DNA of 64,000 bases from NCBI GenBank assembly GCA_031213475.1, contig JARUPZ010000020.1, forward strand, positions 9,661,562-9,725,561, read 5' to 3'. Shown in pieces: positions 14,501 through 29,400 of the stretch (positions within the stretch are counted from its first letter, which is position 1; each line of letters starts with the position of its first letter). The notes beneath the pieces were generated by a model. The model had not been told where the DNA came from. It was given only the letters and a program-made list of their open reading frames with translations, and ran no database searches. A program made the translations under genes and the position numbers. This DNA is from Nereocystis luetkeana (taxonomy: Eukaryota; Sar; Phaeophyceae; Laminariales; Laminariaceae).

Positions 14501-17411
14501 CAACGGCACCATAGAGGGGCCATCACTGCTGTAGCGGTTCTTGGGCAAAATAAATCCTGAATACCGTTGCTCCTGCACTGAGGAACTTATTGCACAATGT
14601 GGGCGAAAAAAAAATAATGTGGAGACACTGAACATTGTACATCCTGTAGTCTATGGAAGTATGCTACCATGCCTGGTAGGACACCATCATTAGGCGTACC
14701 GAGAATGATGAAGGATGGGTGGGTGGTTGGGTGGGATTGTTGTTGCTGTAGTTTTTTTTTTTTTTTTTTTCCGAGTTCGTGGAGATGAAATCGTTGTGTA
14801 CCTACTGTAAGTACTGTAGAGTACATGGGCCATCAGCTTTTGTACTTTCGTCATGCTTTCTCAAACGTGATTTTCCGGGTGAATTACATTTGTAGCACTT
14901 CCAGCGAGGAGACCCAGAAAACCAGTGGCCTAATATAGCGCGTGTCTGGAGTAAGGGCGCATGCTTGTTCACGTACCAGTATTTTGTGTTCGATGGGCAC
15001 GGGCAATCACTAGTTTTCACGCACTGCTGCACGAAGTACGTTGTTTTGCGCATCGTACTTTTCTATTGTACCAGTAGCTATTACGGGGGACCATATTGTA
15101 CTACTATGAGCCATGTTGCGGCTCACCATATTAAATAGAACCTACGGTAGACACAAAAACCCATATATATATATCTATGTTGACTAACAATTTTTGGTCC
15201 TATTTACTATGGTCCCCCGTAATAGACTATCGACCGATGCTTCAGCGGGGTGTACCTAGGACATAGTGCCGGCGGTTTGTATGTGTTTAACCTACCCGCA
15301 CCTCATACGTACGTTTCGTACTTAGTTCGGACGAACTGCTGGTCCAAAGTTCGGCCTCTCCGCCATTGCGGCGGAGAGGCCCTGTTTAATCCCTTGTACT
15401 GGTATATGCTCAGCGTACACCTTGAAGAAATAAGCCTGGTATAGTATGGTTTGGCACAAAGGTTTTTTGCCCCATCTTTACTCCTCATGATCCTGGGCTG
15501 ACTGACGTTCACCGATCAGAGCTGCCGACGTATTATTGCTTCCTGGGGTCGGGGCTTCCTTCCTTGTATTTCGCGCATCGGACAGATCCCACCCCCTTTT
15601 CATCACGTCATGGTGTAGATAGTTGGGGGCAGGTATTATATTATATGATCTGAACGACCTACGACTGACTGTAGATCGTGTTGGACGGGTGGGATCTGTA
15701 TGATACAGCTCTTTCGCACGTGGGTATTTTTCCGGGTGGGGATCTGTATGGTACAGCTCTTGCGCTACATCTCACATCGGCAAACATACGATCTGTGCAC
15801 ATATCGATGATTCTACTGTAGATCGTGATCTGTCTCTTATGTTTGAAATACTTCACAGAACGCGCGGCAAGCAAAACATCGCAACCCACACGAGTCCCCC
15901 ATTTTTTCACTGTTGAAAACCCGACGTCCTCCGTCGCGGCATCGTAGGGATGCGACGGTCTATGGTCGTACGACTACGGCCATGCATGACGTTAGTATCC
16001 CCCCCCCCCGCCTGTTTCCCCCCCCCCCCCCAACCTGCCCCGCAGGCTCAGCTGCTGGTGTCCCTAGTGCCCTACTTCCGAAACGAGTCCGACGGCAGCA
16101 AGTGCCGTGAGCTTTACGAGCTCCTCTCGGACTTCATCAGCAAGGGCAACATCGACATCCGCTCTCTCTGCGCCGCCCTGCCGGCATTGCCATCGCCGCT
16201 GCCAACGAGCTACCCCAACGGGGGCGGCGGCGGCGGCGGTGGCGGCGGCGGCGATGATGGAGACGTGGCGAGGAGAATGTCGGAGACGCTGTACGATGTT
16301 GATGGGCCTTTGCCGGGGCCGGCGCCCCCCGACGAGCTCGAGTGGACGTCTACCGCGGTCGCGGCGCTTTCCGAAGCGGTGGCCGCGGACGGGGAGCCCG
16401 CGCTGACCCAAGCGGTGCCGATCCTGGTGTGGCTCATGCGGCTGATCGTTGAGCCTCGGGTGACGACCTCGGACGGACACATCTCCGGCTTGCTCGGGCT
16501 GGCCCGCGTGATCGTGCGCTGGCTCGGGCCGCAGGGGAAGGAGGCGGTGGGTTTGTGGGGGTTGGAGGGGATCACTGCCGTAACGCCTTCTGCGGGGGGA
16601 GGGGGAGGGGAGCAGCAGCAGCGGCGGCGGCGGCGGCGGGGGGAGGGGCTGCTGCACCATGTTTACCACGAGTGTCTGTTTGATATCGCCACGCACGATA
16701 ACCATGGGCCGCTCGCGCCTCCTAAATGCAGGTACTGGTGTGGGTTGAGGTGCGGGGATGGTGTACATATCGTTCGTTTTCCATGGGATATCCCATGAGA
16801 TATTCCATGAGATATTCCAAGGGACATTCCATGGGATACCCCTTAACATGCCGAGTCCCATAGGAACCGTGGGAAATCCCACCGGATACCAAATTGAGAG
16901 ATGTATATATATATATCATTAGTTGATTTGTCATAGAATATCCCATGGGCGGTACTGTAATAGTACCAAGCAACAGCAGCAGAACTGAATGTGGCTTGTA
17001 AACATAGGGGAATACCTGTTTTTTGGGGTTCCGACTAATATGGTCCCGCGTATTAACCTAACCAGTCATCTTTAACTCATTGTCTCGACAACACGCCCGC
17101 ACCGACCGGTGTGCTCTGGCTTTGTTTTGAAATTCCTGACAACTTGTCGTGGTCCCCTTTTTGCTGCCTCCCCCTGCGTCTCCACGATGAAAATTCTTGA
17201 TGGAGCAGGTCCGAGACTTGCAGAGCGAACGCTTTCGGACTGTTGACAGATCTCGCCACCGGCTGCCGCGCAAACGTGGCCGTCTTGGTTAAGCTTCTCC
17301 TCGAGCACCACTCCGGTTCTTCCCCCTGCCAGCCTCCAATGGTCGATCTTCCGCCGCCGCCTTCTCAAAACGCCTCGTCGCCCACGGCTGGTGGTAACGC
17401 CTCTGACTCTC

Positions 17412-17455
<44 letters not shown>

Positions 17456-20400
17456 TTGCCGGCGGGATCTTCCGCCGCTACCGCCGCTGCGGCTGTAGCG
17501 GCGGTAGGAGGAGGTGCCTCTGTCTTTACTGCTGGCGAACTGGGTGGTGTAGGTGGTGACGGGGTCAGTGGTGGTGTTGGTGGTGTCGGTGTTGACGGTG
17601 GCGGTGGCGGTGCTGGTGCTGGTGCTGGTGATAGCAGTGGCGGTGATGGTGGTGGTGGTGGTGGCGGTGGGATTGAGCGCGTTTCGTGGGCGTACGCCCC
17701 TCGCCAGGCGGAAAAGGCGGACTGCGGTTACGTGGGGCTTCAGAACCTGGGGGCGACTTGCTACATGAACTCGCTGCTACAGCAGCTGTTCATGGTCCCG
17801 GCTCTGCGGTACGGGGTCTTGAGCTGCGACCCGTTTGTTCGGACTAAGGAGGACGAGGAGAAGGGGGCGGGGGCGGTAGCTCGGGAGGAAAATCTGCTGT
17901 ATCAGCTGCAGGTGTGTTTTTTTATGTGTTGTGTTGTGTAGGCGTGTCGTGGGTTGGGCTGTGCGTAAGACGTGTCTTGGAGGTATGGCATGCGTTGGCT
18001 GGACTGGACATCTATCAGGTAGTTCCTAAGCACCACTACTCATTGGTTGGATGGCGAAGGAAGCCAGCTGCCGAGAACTGGCTTCGGTATTTATGTTGAT
18101 GAACGGTGTTCGAGGCGCACGATAAAAATACGCGGAAAACCCCGCAAGTTACCACACCGGCGGCTTGTAGTCAGCCAGCTCACAGCCCTACGAAGGTTAT
18201 TGATGTTGATGGTGTTGGTAGCGGTGGCGGTTTTGTTGGTGTTGGTATTGGTGCTGGTTTTGGTGTCGATGCTGGTGGCGGTTGTGTTGCTGGTGCTGTT
18301 GCGTTGCTGCTGTTGTTCTGTTGTTGTTTGTGTGTCTATAGTTTGTGGGTGGGTCGGGTTTGTTGTTGGTCCTATTTTTTTTTACTGTCGATTTGACTCA
18401 TCGCCGTGATCGAGTCCGAAGACTCAACCCTTGTGTCGGTGCTGTCGTTGCTGCTCGCACATTAACTCGTCGCCACCATCTAATAATTGGCCGTTGTCGC
18501 AAGACAGGCTCCAGCAGTTTTGTAGTGGAAGGATGATGCAAATCAAGGGAAAAAATAAGGGGGAAATATGCAGGTGTGTGGGTTTGAGTGAGTGCGTGTA
18601 TATGATATGTATGTTTCGTGTCTCTCACACCATCCGATCTACCAGAATATAGTCGTTAAGTTACGACCGACTGTTTTAGAGTATAGCCGTTCAGCTGGGG
18701 CCAACGGAACTCTTACGCTCATGTCAACCGATTTTCTGCAAATTCAACCTATGGGCTCAGGCCAAGCGGTCTCCGGCAAAAGTAACTGTTGCGCTCAGGC
18801 CAACGGGTGCTTACGCTCAGGCCGACCGATCTGTTGCACATCAAGCTTTTGGGCTCAGGTCACCCGATCTGCTAGCAATACGAATATACGTAGTCGTTTA
18901 GCTAAGGACAGCGACTCTTTTACGCCCAGGCCAACAGACTCACGGCTAATATAGCCGTTGGGGTCAGGTCATCCGATCTACGACACATGTAGGCTTCGGG
19001 TTTCAGGCCAACGGACTTCTTCCCGGTCATGCAAGCCGATCTACAGTAAATACAGTCGTTGGGCTTGGAGCACAGGACCTCTTACGCCCAGGCCAGCTGA
19101 TCTGCTGCAAGCATTACCGCCGGCCTAAAGCCAACCAATCTACTGTAATTATGGCCCTTGTGCTCAGGCCAGCCGATAGATACGGCGCTCACCATTTTCA
19201 TACCCGCCGAGCATTTTCTCTGTTTCTCCTTCCCTCCTCTAGCTGTCGGCACCCCTTGAAAATTATTTATCGAAAAGACACCGCAGCTGTGAGATGGAGG
19301 ATGTCGAAGTTCATGTTTGCAAAACTGCCCGTATTACGGGGGGCCCTAGTTAACAGGACCTATGGTGTACATAAAAACCGATATGTTTAACCATTTTTAC
19401 TAACAATATTTGGTCCTGTTAACTATGGCCCCCCGTAATAGTACTTTCCATCAGAGCGTGCTACGGGTTGTGTGCCACTCTTCACCTGGATATAAAAATC
19501 CTTCACGTGTAATATTAATGTAAGAACAATCCTAATAGTTTGGGACAGAGCAGGATGTAGGCCGGTGTCGCCTCTGGACCTGGGTGATACTAGTACCCCT
19601 TTGTTTGCCCTTGTTGACCCCCCCCCCCGCCCGCCTTCTAGGTGATGTTCGGCTACCTGCAAGAATCAGAGAAGAAATTCTTAGACACGAGTGGCATGTG
19701 TCGGGCTTGCAAGGATGCTGGGGGGCAGCCGGTGGACCCTCTGGAGCAGCAGGTGTCTTGGAATTTGCTCTTCCCCCAACGGCTGGCATGAGAAATGCCT
19801 CAATTATTTGTAAAATACATCAATAATATTCGTCACCGTCACTGCTGTCTTGTTAACGTCGCCGCGGTATTATGAGTTACCGTTACCGCTGTCTCATTAG
19901 CGTATCAGTTACCGTTACTGCTGTCCTATTGGTTACCGTTACGGCTGCAGTATAAGTTACCTTCACGGCTGTGTTGTTGGTTACTGTAACCGCTGTCTTA
20001 TTGGCGTTACCGCTATGTTATAAGTTACTGTTCTCGTGGTCATAAAAATTCTTGTTGCCGCTGTCTCATCAGTTACCCTTGCTGCGGTCTTGTATTTGCC
20101 GTTTTCCGCTGCCCTGCTGTTGTTTATCGTTACCGCTGTCTCTATTAACGTTACCGCTATACTAGAGTTACCGATAGAGTACTAGTTACCGTTATATAAC
20201 GCCTTTTCAGTCACATTTACCGCAGTCGTAATAGGTATCGTTTCGCCGGTCTTCTTGACTACCGTTACCGCTGTCTTGTTACTTCTAGTTACCGCTACCT
20301 CCGTCTTATCGAGGGCTGCTTCCGGGTTGGCCTAGCTTCGGTACGTTGGTTGAAGTATGCTTGACTTTAAACCCTGACCCTACCCCCGGTGAACTTTATC

Positions 20401-23400
20401 CGAACGCCGGGAAAAATATCGGAATGAGTACTCATTATAGTGTGGGCTATCAACCCCTCTGTCGAAACTGGGCCGAGTCGTACACTACCAGGCACTGATC
20501 TTGCAATAACCTTTGCCACGTACGTTTTGGGACTACCGCCAACGACCACATCAGGACGTGGGCGGGTTTCTGCTTTCTGATTACTTACGGTTACCGTTGT
20601 CGTAGTAGCTGTTACGGTTACCGCTGTCTTAATAGTTACTGTTACCGCTGTCTTCATAGTTACCGTCACCGCTCTCTTGATAGTTACCGTTACCGCTGTC
20701 TTCACGGTTACTGTTACCGCTGTCTTCATAGTTACCGTTCATAGTTAACGTTTCCGCTGTCTTATTAGATACCTGGTACCTGGTACTAGTTATGCCTTAT
20801 CATATCTTTTGCCTCATGTTTTGGCACAACCACATCAGGACGTGGACGAGTTTCTGCTGGTGTTCCTGGACCGACTGGAGACGCAGCTCTCGAACCTTCC
20901 TCAGAAGCGCCTACTGCAGCACGTGTTCGGGTGAGAGTAACATTCGCCGCGGCTGTTATGAAGAGGGGCAAATCTGGTTTTGGTTTTGACCGACGGAAAT
21001 ACTCATGACTCTCTACCAACGTAGACCAAGTGCTAGGCTGTGAGTTGGGTGGCCTTCATGGCTAAGTTTTGAGTTGGGCGGCAAAAGCAAGGCGATTACA
21101 GTAGCTGACGTTGCGTTTGTCAGTAGCAAGCAGACGAGCAATAAACGCGTCTGTCGGAAACAAAGGCGCCGCACTCCTCCGCATATCGCAGAACGCAACC
21201 ACCTTGTAACACCTCGCCAACTATTGACCACTGTAGTGAACTTCTAGTCAAGCCAACGCATAGCCGTACCAGATGCTGTATACAGCGGGAGGAGAGGAAC
21301 AACAGCTCACCATTCAATCGTGTCATCCGCTGCGCGTGCATGCATGGGTGCGCGAATATAGCAGAGTTTACCCGAGCGGATGGCATAAGCTGTTGCTGCT
21401 GCTGTTGATGGGCCTAGAAGAATGGGCTTGCGAGCTCTTTCGCGCATGGGACATATCAGATAGATCATACGAATCATTCCCATAGCTCATGATCTAGATC
21501 TTTCAGAACAGATGATCTGAATTATCTGGATGATCTGAATGATGTAGCTCACGTTGCCGCGTGGGAGCGGTACGTGTATACAACCTGCATGATCTAGGAC
21601 AGGTTTCCCGGGTTGGATCTGCCCTATAGGGCAAATCGTGCACAGCATCTTCATAACGGCAGGTTAGGATCTAGATGATCTAGATGATCTAGATGACGAT
21701 CTGTCGATGCTCAGGTATTATTGGCGGGGTCTTTTTCGCCCCCCCCCGCTCTTTTGGTGCAAGCAATGGCTGCCTGGTCGGTGAAAACCCGACGTGCTCC
21801 GTCCCGGCATATTGTAGGGATGCGAGGGTCTATGATCACGCGATATGCATGACATTAGTACACCCTTCCCCCTCCCCCCCCCCCGACCCCTATTTTATAT
21901 AGGTTGGGTTGGCGTCGGTTGGCAACGACACTGTAAAACATGCCGCTCACTACGTGAGCTAGATAACCAGGGTACCGTTTTTTTTTTTTTTTGGCGGTCG
22001 CCCACAGCTGGTTGCCGAGTTAGATCATTTGTGCGAGGTAAAGAACCTTTGCTCCGCACAATTGGGAATGATCGTATTACGTAGTGTTCAAGGTAAGGCA
22101 CCCAAGAGGCAGTTACATAGTACTCCCATTGCTGTCTCTGGAAATGCCTACACCGGAAATTAAATCAACTCATTGAAGCTGTCGTCCATATGCAAGTCCG
22201 CCTCAAAAGCGGTTCTTAGTAGGATGCAGCTCACCCTTCATGCGACTCGCCAGACACCTCACGGCGGTTCGCGCTTGGTGCAAGCAATGTCTGCCTGGTC
22301 GGTGGAAACCCGACATGCTCCGTCCCGGCGTTGTAGGGATGCTAGGGTCTGTGGTCATACGACTACGGCCATGCATGAGATCGAGTACATCTCTCCTATC
22401 GAGTACACCCCCCCCTCCCCCCCGACCCACACATCAATCAGGGGCCGGCTCTGCAACCAGCTGATTGGCCAAGACCGCGGGGAGGCGGTGTGCCCTCACG
22501 TGAGCGAGCGCGAGGAGGATTTCTTCGTTCTCGGCCTGGATGTCAAGGGCAAGCGTTCCATCACGGAGAGCTTGCAGCTTTACGTCGAGGGAGAGGTGAG
22601 TACATGCGCTCTTTCAACCTTTTTTCCCCGCCCCCCCCTCTTCCCCCTATCACCCCAACCCTTGCCCCCACCCCCGTTTCTCTCCCCCCCCCCTCATCGC
22701 AATACCCAACTCCAATATTGCCCCCCCGCCCGCTTCGGCCATGCATGACATGAGTGCACCCGCCCCCACCCCACCTCTACTCCCCCCTCACCTCCCCCCC
22801 CCCCCCCCCCCCCCAGGCCCCCTCCCCAACCATCCCCCTTTCCTACCCCTACCCCCACGCCCACAATATCCCACCCACTTCACCCACCCACCACCACCAC
22901 TGACTATTACGGGGGACCATAGTTAACAGGACCTATGGTATACATAAAAACCTATATGTTTAACCATTTTTACTAACAATATTTGGTCCTGTTAACTATG
23001 GCCCCCCGTAATAGTAACATGGCGCCACAATAGCATACGAAACAAAAGGAGGCCATAGGGATGCGTACTGCAGCCCTGGTGGGAGACCCCGGATCAGGAC
23101 TACTTTTAGCTGTTTTCCATCTCGTGAAATGTTACGTATGATACCCGGTATGGTCCAGCAGCGCACAAACGACACCCCCCCCCCCCCCCCTTCGCCCCCC
23201 CCCCAACCAATCCCCTCTCTCGAAATGCCGCCTTCTTTTTTTGTGTCAGCGGCGAGCGTGCTAGCGGGATACAACGATTTTGAGCGAGCTTTCGTAGTGC
23301 CCCTCTCACGAAGTGTCACGCAATGGGTTGGTGACATGACAGTCCCGCCAATTGTAGGAAATGTAGACTAAAAATGTTACGTAACGAAAGCTACTCGAAT

Positions 23401-26400
23401 TTAAGGCTTCCAAACTCGCTTTCCACCACATTCTCCCTCACTAAACCTGACTTGTCTTTCCTTGCGAGTAAGTCAGGAACCCCGATGATACTCTTGAGTA
23501 TGCAATTTTACCTCCGACTTTTCGGTACCGGACTCAATATGCAATGATCGCATTGCTCTCATCGTTCCTTCCTGGGTGTTTTCTAAGTGAGTGAGTTTTA
23601 CAGGTTCTTGAATATGATGAATGATATTTTCCCCTTTTTTCCTTTTTTTTGGGGGATGAAGGCGAGGATCGAACCACGGTCCTCGCTCTTCACAATCTCA
23701 CACCCTGCCTGCGACGCCATTGTAGGGAATGTAGACTAAAATATGTTACGTAACAAACGCTACTCGAATTTAAGGCTTCTAAACTCGCTTTCCACCACAA
23801 CCCCCCCCCCCCCCCTTCTCCGATATGTCAAAATGCCACCTTCCTTTTTTTCGTGGCGGCGGCGGCAGGTGCTTGCCGGAGATAATAAGTTTTTGTGCGC
23901 GCAGTGCAACAAGAAGCGGGACACGCTCAAGCGCACGTGCATCGCCCGTCTCCCCAACGTGCTGATCCTGCACCTAAAGAGGTTCGAGTTCGACATGGAG
24001 CTCATGAGAAAGGTACACACGAGTCATAGACGAGCAAGGCTTCGCAGGGGTGTCGGTTTGGGGGGGGTAGGGAGGGGTGTACTCGTGCCATGCATGGTTC
24101 TATTCGTATGGCCGCAAGAACCCTCGCATCCCTGCAAGGCTGGGGCGGAACGGAACACGTCGAGTTTTGCACCGACCAGACAGACATTGCCTGGGGGTCG
24201 GGGGTCGTGAGGGGTGTGTTTGGCCGGATGAGGGCAGGGGTGAAGATGGAAGTGAGGGTTGGTAGGAGCGGCGTGGGATCAGATTTGGGTGGGGAGCGGC
24301 GGGGGGGGGGCGTGTTTTGTTGTTGAGGGAGAGGGTGGAGGGTGGGGATGAGTGGGGATGACACGAAACTGTCCTTACATTTCCGAACTGAGTGGGTCCG
24401 GAGTGGGTCCGTAATATGTATTCATGTACGCATTCGTTCATTTGTTTGTTTGTGTGTACGTTTGTTTCTATATATATACTCGACGTATTTCTTTTTTGTT
24501 GTTTATTATTTGTTTTCAACTTTTTTATTGGTTTCTTTCTTTATTTGATCCAGGGTAATTCTTAGTAATCATTTTTCAATTTGTTTTTTGTTTCGTTTTT
24601 TTCATTTTTTTAATGAACCAGTTAGGGTCTGGTCGGTGCATTTGTTTTTTCTTGCAATCAGATGAAATTTCCATGGAAGCTTCCGTGGAAGCTGTGGAAG
24701 CTTCCGCAAGCTTGGAAGCTTCCGTGGAAGCTGTGGAAACTTGCAGCCTGTTTCGCAGTGGGAACCGTGGAAATTCGCAGTGGAAAATTCAGTGGAAATA
24801 TCAATGGGAATTTCCACGGAAGCTTCCAAGGAGCTGTAGTTACTTCCACGAACGTTATTGAGCTTCCACAAAATTTCGCTTGCTTCCACCTGATCATGGA
24901 AGTAAGTGGAAGCTTCCATGGAAGTAGTGGAAGGTTCCATAAAAGTTGTGGAAGATTATTCGGAAGTGAAAGGAGGATCTGCTTCAATGGAAGTAGTGGA
25001 ACCTTCCAGGGATTTCCACGGAGAAATACCGTAGTGCGGAAGACCGCGTAGGTCAGTCGTAGTTGCGGGTACCTTTCACAGCTTTACTGGAGCGGTGGAA
25101 GCTCCCGCGGAAGCTGTGGAACGTTGAAGTTCCCGCTGGAAGTGTCCATGGACGTATCAAAGAAAGTTTCCACGGCAGCTTCCGAGGAGCTGTGTTCACT
25201 CCCAGTGACGTCTACGAACTTTCCTACACGTTGTCTTGGTTCCACTACATCCCACTTTCTTCCACTGGAAGTAAGTGTAAGCTTCCAGGGATTAGTTCGG
25301 AGTTCCACGCAAGCGTCCACGGAAGTGGTGGAAGCTTCCATGGAAGTACACGGGACTTCCATGGAAGCTTCCATAAATAGGCTTCCATAAAATTTGAAGA
25401 AGTTTACTTGGAAGTGGAGGCGGCATCTACTTACATGAAAATTTCAAGACCACGGAAAAAAAAACATCGTGCGAACGACTGCGTGGGTCGGCCGTATACA
25501 AGTATGCGGGGAACTCTCACTACTTTTTACGGGAGCTTCCACCGCTTCCATGGCGCTTCTATGGGACCGGTAGCGGTGGAAGCTTCCATGGAGGCGATGG
25601 GAACTTCCGTGGAAGCTTCCGTGGAAGCGGTGGAAACTGTAGAACTTCCAGCTTGCTCCGCCGTGGCTTTGTTTCCGTGGACGTTCCCGGCGAATTTTTC
25701 CGTGGAAATATCGTTGGAAGTCTCCACGGAAGCTTTTTAGGGACTGTGTTTACTTTTCACGAACCTAAAAAAAACTTCCACAAACTTTCACTACATCCCT
25801 TGTTCCGCTGGAAGTAAGTGGAAACTTGCATGGCAGTAGTTCCATGCGATTGTTCGCAGCTTCCATGGATTTAGTTCGGACTCCCACGGAAGCTTCCATG
25901 GAAGTAGTAGAAGTAAATGAAGGTGCTTTGGACTTCGACGGAAGCTTCCGTAAAAACTGTGGAAGCTTCTTTGGGAATAGAAGCATGACCTTCTTCCATG
26001 GAAGTAGTGGAAGTTTCCATGGACCTCCACGGGGGAAAAAAACGTAGTGTGGAAAACCGCGTGGGCCGGTCGTATATGCGAACTTACACAACTTAACTTC
26101 CACGGGAGCTTCCGCTACCTCCATGGGAGCTTCTACCACTTCCATGGAAGCCTCATTAGTGGAAGCTTCCGTGGAAGTCTTTGCGGGCTTCCACGGAAGT
26201 GGTGGAAGCTTCCATGCAAGTGCTCCAAGCTTGTTCCGCTGGCTTGTTTGCACTCCCGCATGCTCCCCAAGTACAGCGTACGATCGTACGACTGTAAAAC
26301 CGACTTTGACGCCAGTATCTGCGAGTTCGCACTTTTTTGTTCTTTTCTTTTTCGGTGGCTGCGGACGACCACTGTGCCTCTGGATGGGGATAAGGTGGAT

Positions 26401-29400
26401 GTTGGGATTAGGCCGGAGAGGGTCTAATGGGGGTGGCGACAGCTTCCATGGAATCACATGAAGTCATGAAAGTAACTTCCGTGGAAGTAGTGGAAGCTTC
26501 CAGGTTCCACGTAAGCTTCCGCCACTTCCACAGAAGCTTCCAGTAGTTCCATGGAAGCTTCCATGGAACCAGGAGTTACTTCCGTGGGTACCCATGGATG
26601 CAGTGAAAGCTTCCATGGATGTAGTGGAAGCTCGCATGGGTGTAGTGGAGGCTTCCATGGATGTAGTGGAAGCTTTCATGGGAGTAGCGGAAGCTTCCAT
26701 GGAAGTAGTGGAAGCTTCCGTGAAAGTAGTGGAAACTTCCATCACGTACCTTCACGGAAAAAAATAGTACCTGGTAGTGCGGATAAGGAAGTAGTAAAAG
26801 CTACTTCTATGGAAGTAGTGAATGTTTCCGCGGAAACAGTGGAAGCTTCTGGGAGAGTACTGTAGTGGAACTTCCAGGGGGGTAGTGGAAGCTTCCATGA
26901 AAGTAGTGGAAGCTTCCGTGGAAGCAATGAAGCTTCTATGGAATTCCATGTACTTCCACGAAAAAGGCTTGCTATTACGGGGGACCATAGTTAATAGGAC
27001 CAAATATCGTTAGTAAAAATGGTCAAATATATAGGTTTTTATGTGAACCATAGGTCCTATTAACTATGGTCCCCCGTAATAGTGCGAAAAACCGACCGGA
27101 TACCTGGGACCGATATATATATATTTATTTTCTCATCCTCCGGCAGATTGGTCAGTTTTACTAAAAAGATATAAAACATGAGCTCTCCACACTCCCTTAT
27201 CTGGAAGATATGTCGGGGTGTCCGTTTAACTCTGCTGCCGTGGGCAACGGGCGCGCGAGTTGCGCCAGCCTGGGGCGCGTGAGAACCGTTCGACACACGC
27301 TAGTGTATACCAGGTATCATATACCCTGGTACACACCTCCTGAGACATATTTCCGAGCCGAGTTTCTCCAAAGCCTTAACGGGGGGGCACACACGACGAA
27401 GACCGTGGTTTTGGAATGATGTCTCGACGGCATATTTTCCATGTACGCGCCGCTCGTCGTTTGCACCTTCCAAGTTGTCGAGGCAATCAGCTTTTGAGCT
27501 TCCGCCGAAGGGGTGCTGCTATCATGCGTGTTGTACATGCAATATGTGGACCCGACCTGATCCTGAGAGGATCAGGTGAGAGATGGAGATGGCCACCCGG
27601 GGAGTCCCTTCTCCGGGTAGTATTACGGGGGGCCATATCAACCATAGTAGTGGTGTTGACAAAATATGGTGTGTGAACGAAAGGGGATACATGGTTTTTG
27701 GGTCCATCGTGGGTTTTGATTATAACATCAGCCCACCCGGTAATATGTGAAAACGGCAATGAGAACCAAATATGGTGAGTATGGTAAAACACCGGGATAT
27801 ATATATATATATATATGTTTTTTGCGTCAATCGTGGGTTCTGATTGCTAGGTATGGTCCGCCGCAATAGTGTGGAAACCCCCGTTGGCGTACTGGTGCGT
27901 GATCGTGATGGATGCCGTTCTTTTTCCCCCCGTTGTGAACCGTGTTGCTAAAAAAAAATATGACGATGGAGTACAGGTGAAGGTTTACGATTCGTGCGAG
28001 TTCCCGATGGAGCTCAACATGCGACCATACACTAAGGAGGGGCTCCTGGAGCGGAAGGAGGAGCAGCAGGAGCAGCAGGAGCAGCAACAGCAGGGCAAGG
28101 CACCTACCCACAACAACGGAACCAACAGCAGCAGCAGAAGCAGCAATTGCCACCAGAAAGGGGAGAGTGGGGGTGGGGGTTCTCCCCGAGAGGATAAGGC
28201 GTTTCCGGACGCGTACTACGAGTACAAGCTGGCGGGAGTCCTTGTGCACATGGGCACGGCGGATTCTGGGCACTATTATAGCTACATCAAGCGGAGGGAC
28301 ACGCAGGTTTGAGCGGGGATGGGGTGGGACGGGGTAGAACGTTATCGTTGCACACGTGGGACAAATCGCGATCTATCTGATATATCTCTGTATCATCTAG
28401 CTCCCAGCCTGCTGTTATGCTGGATCTGCATAGTTCAGACCCAACACAGGAAACGCGTGCTAGGTCATGCTAATCACACCGCCCCCCCCCCTGCAACGTG
28501 AACTAGTTCATACAGACAGATCAGGAATTTATATCTAGATCATGCAGTGGGAACGGTCTGTATGATCTTTCGATGATCTGTCGATGATCTGTCGGATGGG
28601 TGGAACGTAGCGTCATACAGTGAACCGAAGAACGCAGACCGGGTCGTGCACACGCTTCGCCGCTGGATCCTATTTTCGGCTGTGACCGTGAAATAGATTT
28701 ACTTACGATAGCGCTGTTCAACGCCCCCCCAACTCCTCCCCGCCACCTCTCCCCCCCCCCCCCCCCCCCCCCCTCCCTCCTTTTTCCCTTCCCTCCCTCC
28801 CCTCCCCCCTCCTCATTCCCTCTCCCCCCCTTTAAACCTTCGTTCCCCATCGGGTTTAATTCCCCCTGCTGCGTAAAATTACCGGTACGCAGGGTGGTGG
28901 CGACGGCGGGGAGGGACCGGCGTCGTGGTTCTGCTTCAACGACGCTTCGGTTACGCCCTTCGACCCTGCCAGCTTACCTCTCACGTGCTTCGGCGGTTTT
29001 ACTCTTAGCCCCACCGGGCGCGGCATGTCCGCGAAACAATTCTCCGCCTACATGCTCATCTACGAGCGCGAGTATGTCCTCCCTAACCCAGCTGCTGCCC
29101 CCCATGTCCCCCCCGCGGCGACGGCGGCGACGGCGGCGGCGGTGGCGGCGGCGGTGGCGGCTTCGGCGCCGACACCGTCGACGTCGTCACTGGACGAAAC
29201 GGCACGCACGAGCGAAACGGCGCGAACTGAAACGGCACGGGGTGAAACGGCACGTAGTGAAGCGGCTGGTCGTCGTGAAACGGCTGGTCGTCGTGAAACG
29301 GCTGGGAGTGAAACGACTCGTAGTGAAACCACGCTTAAAACGCCGCGTCGTGAAACGTCACTCGAAACGGCGCGTGTAGGAGGCGTCACGTTGTCTGTTA

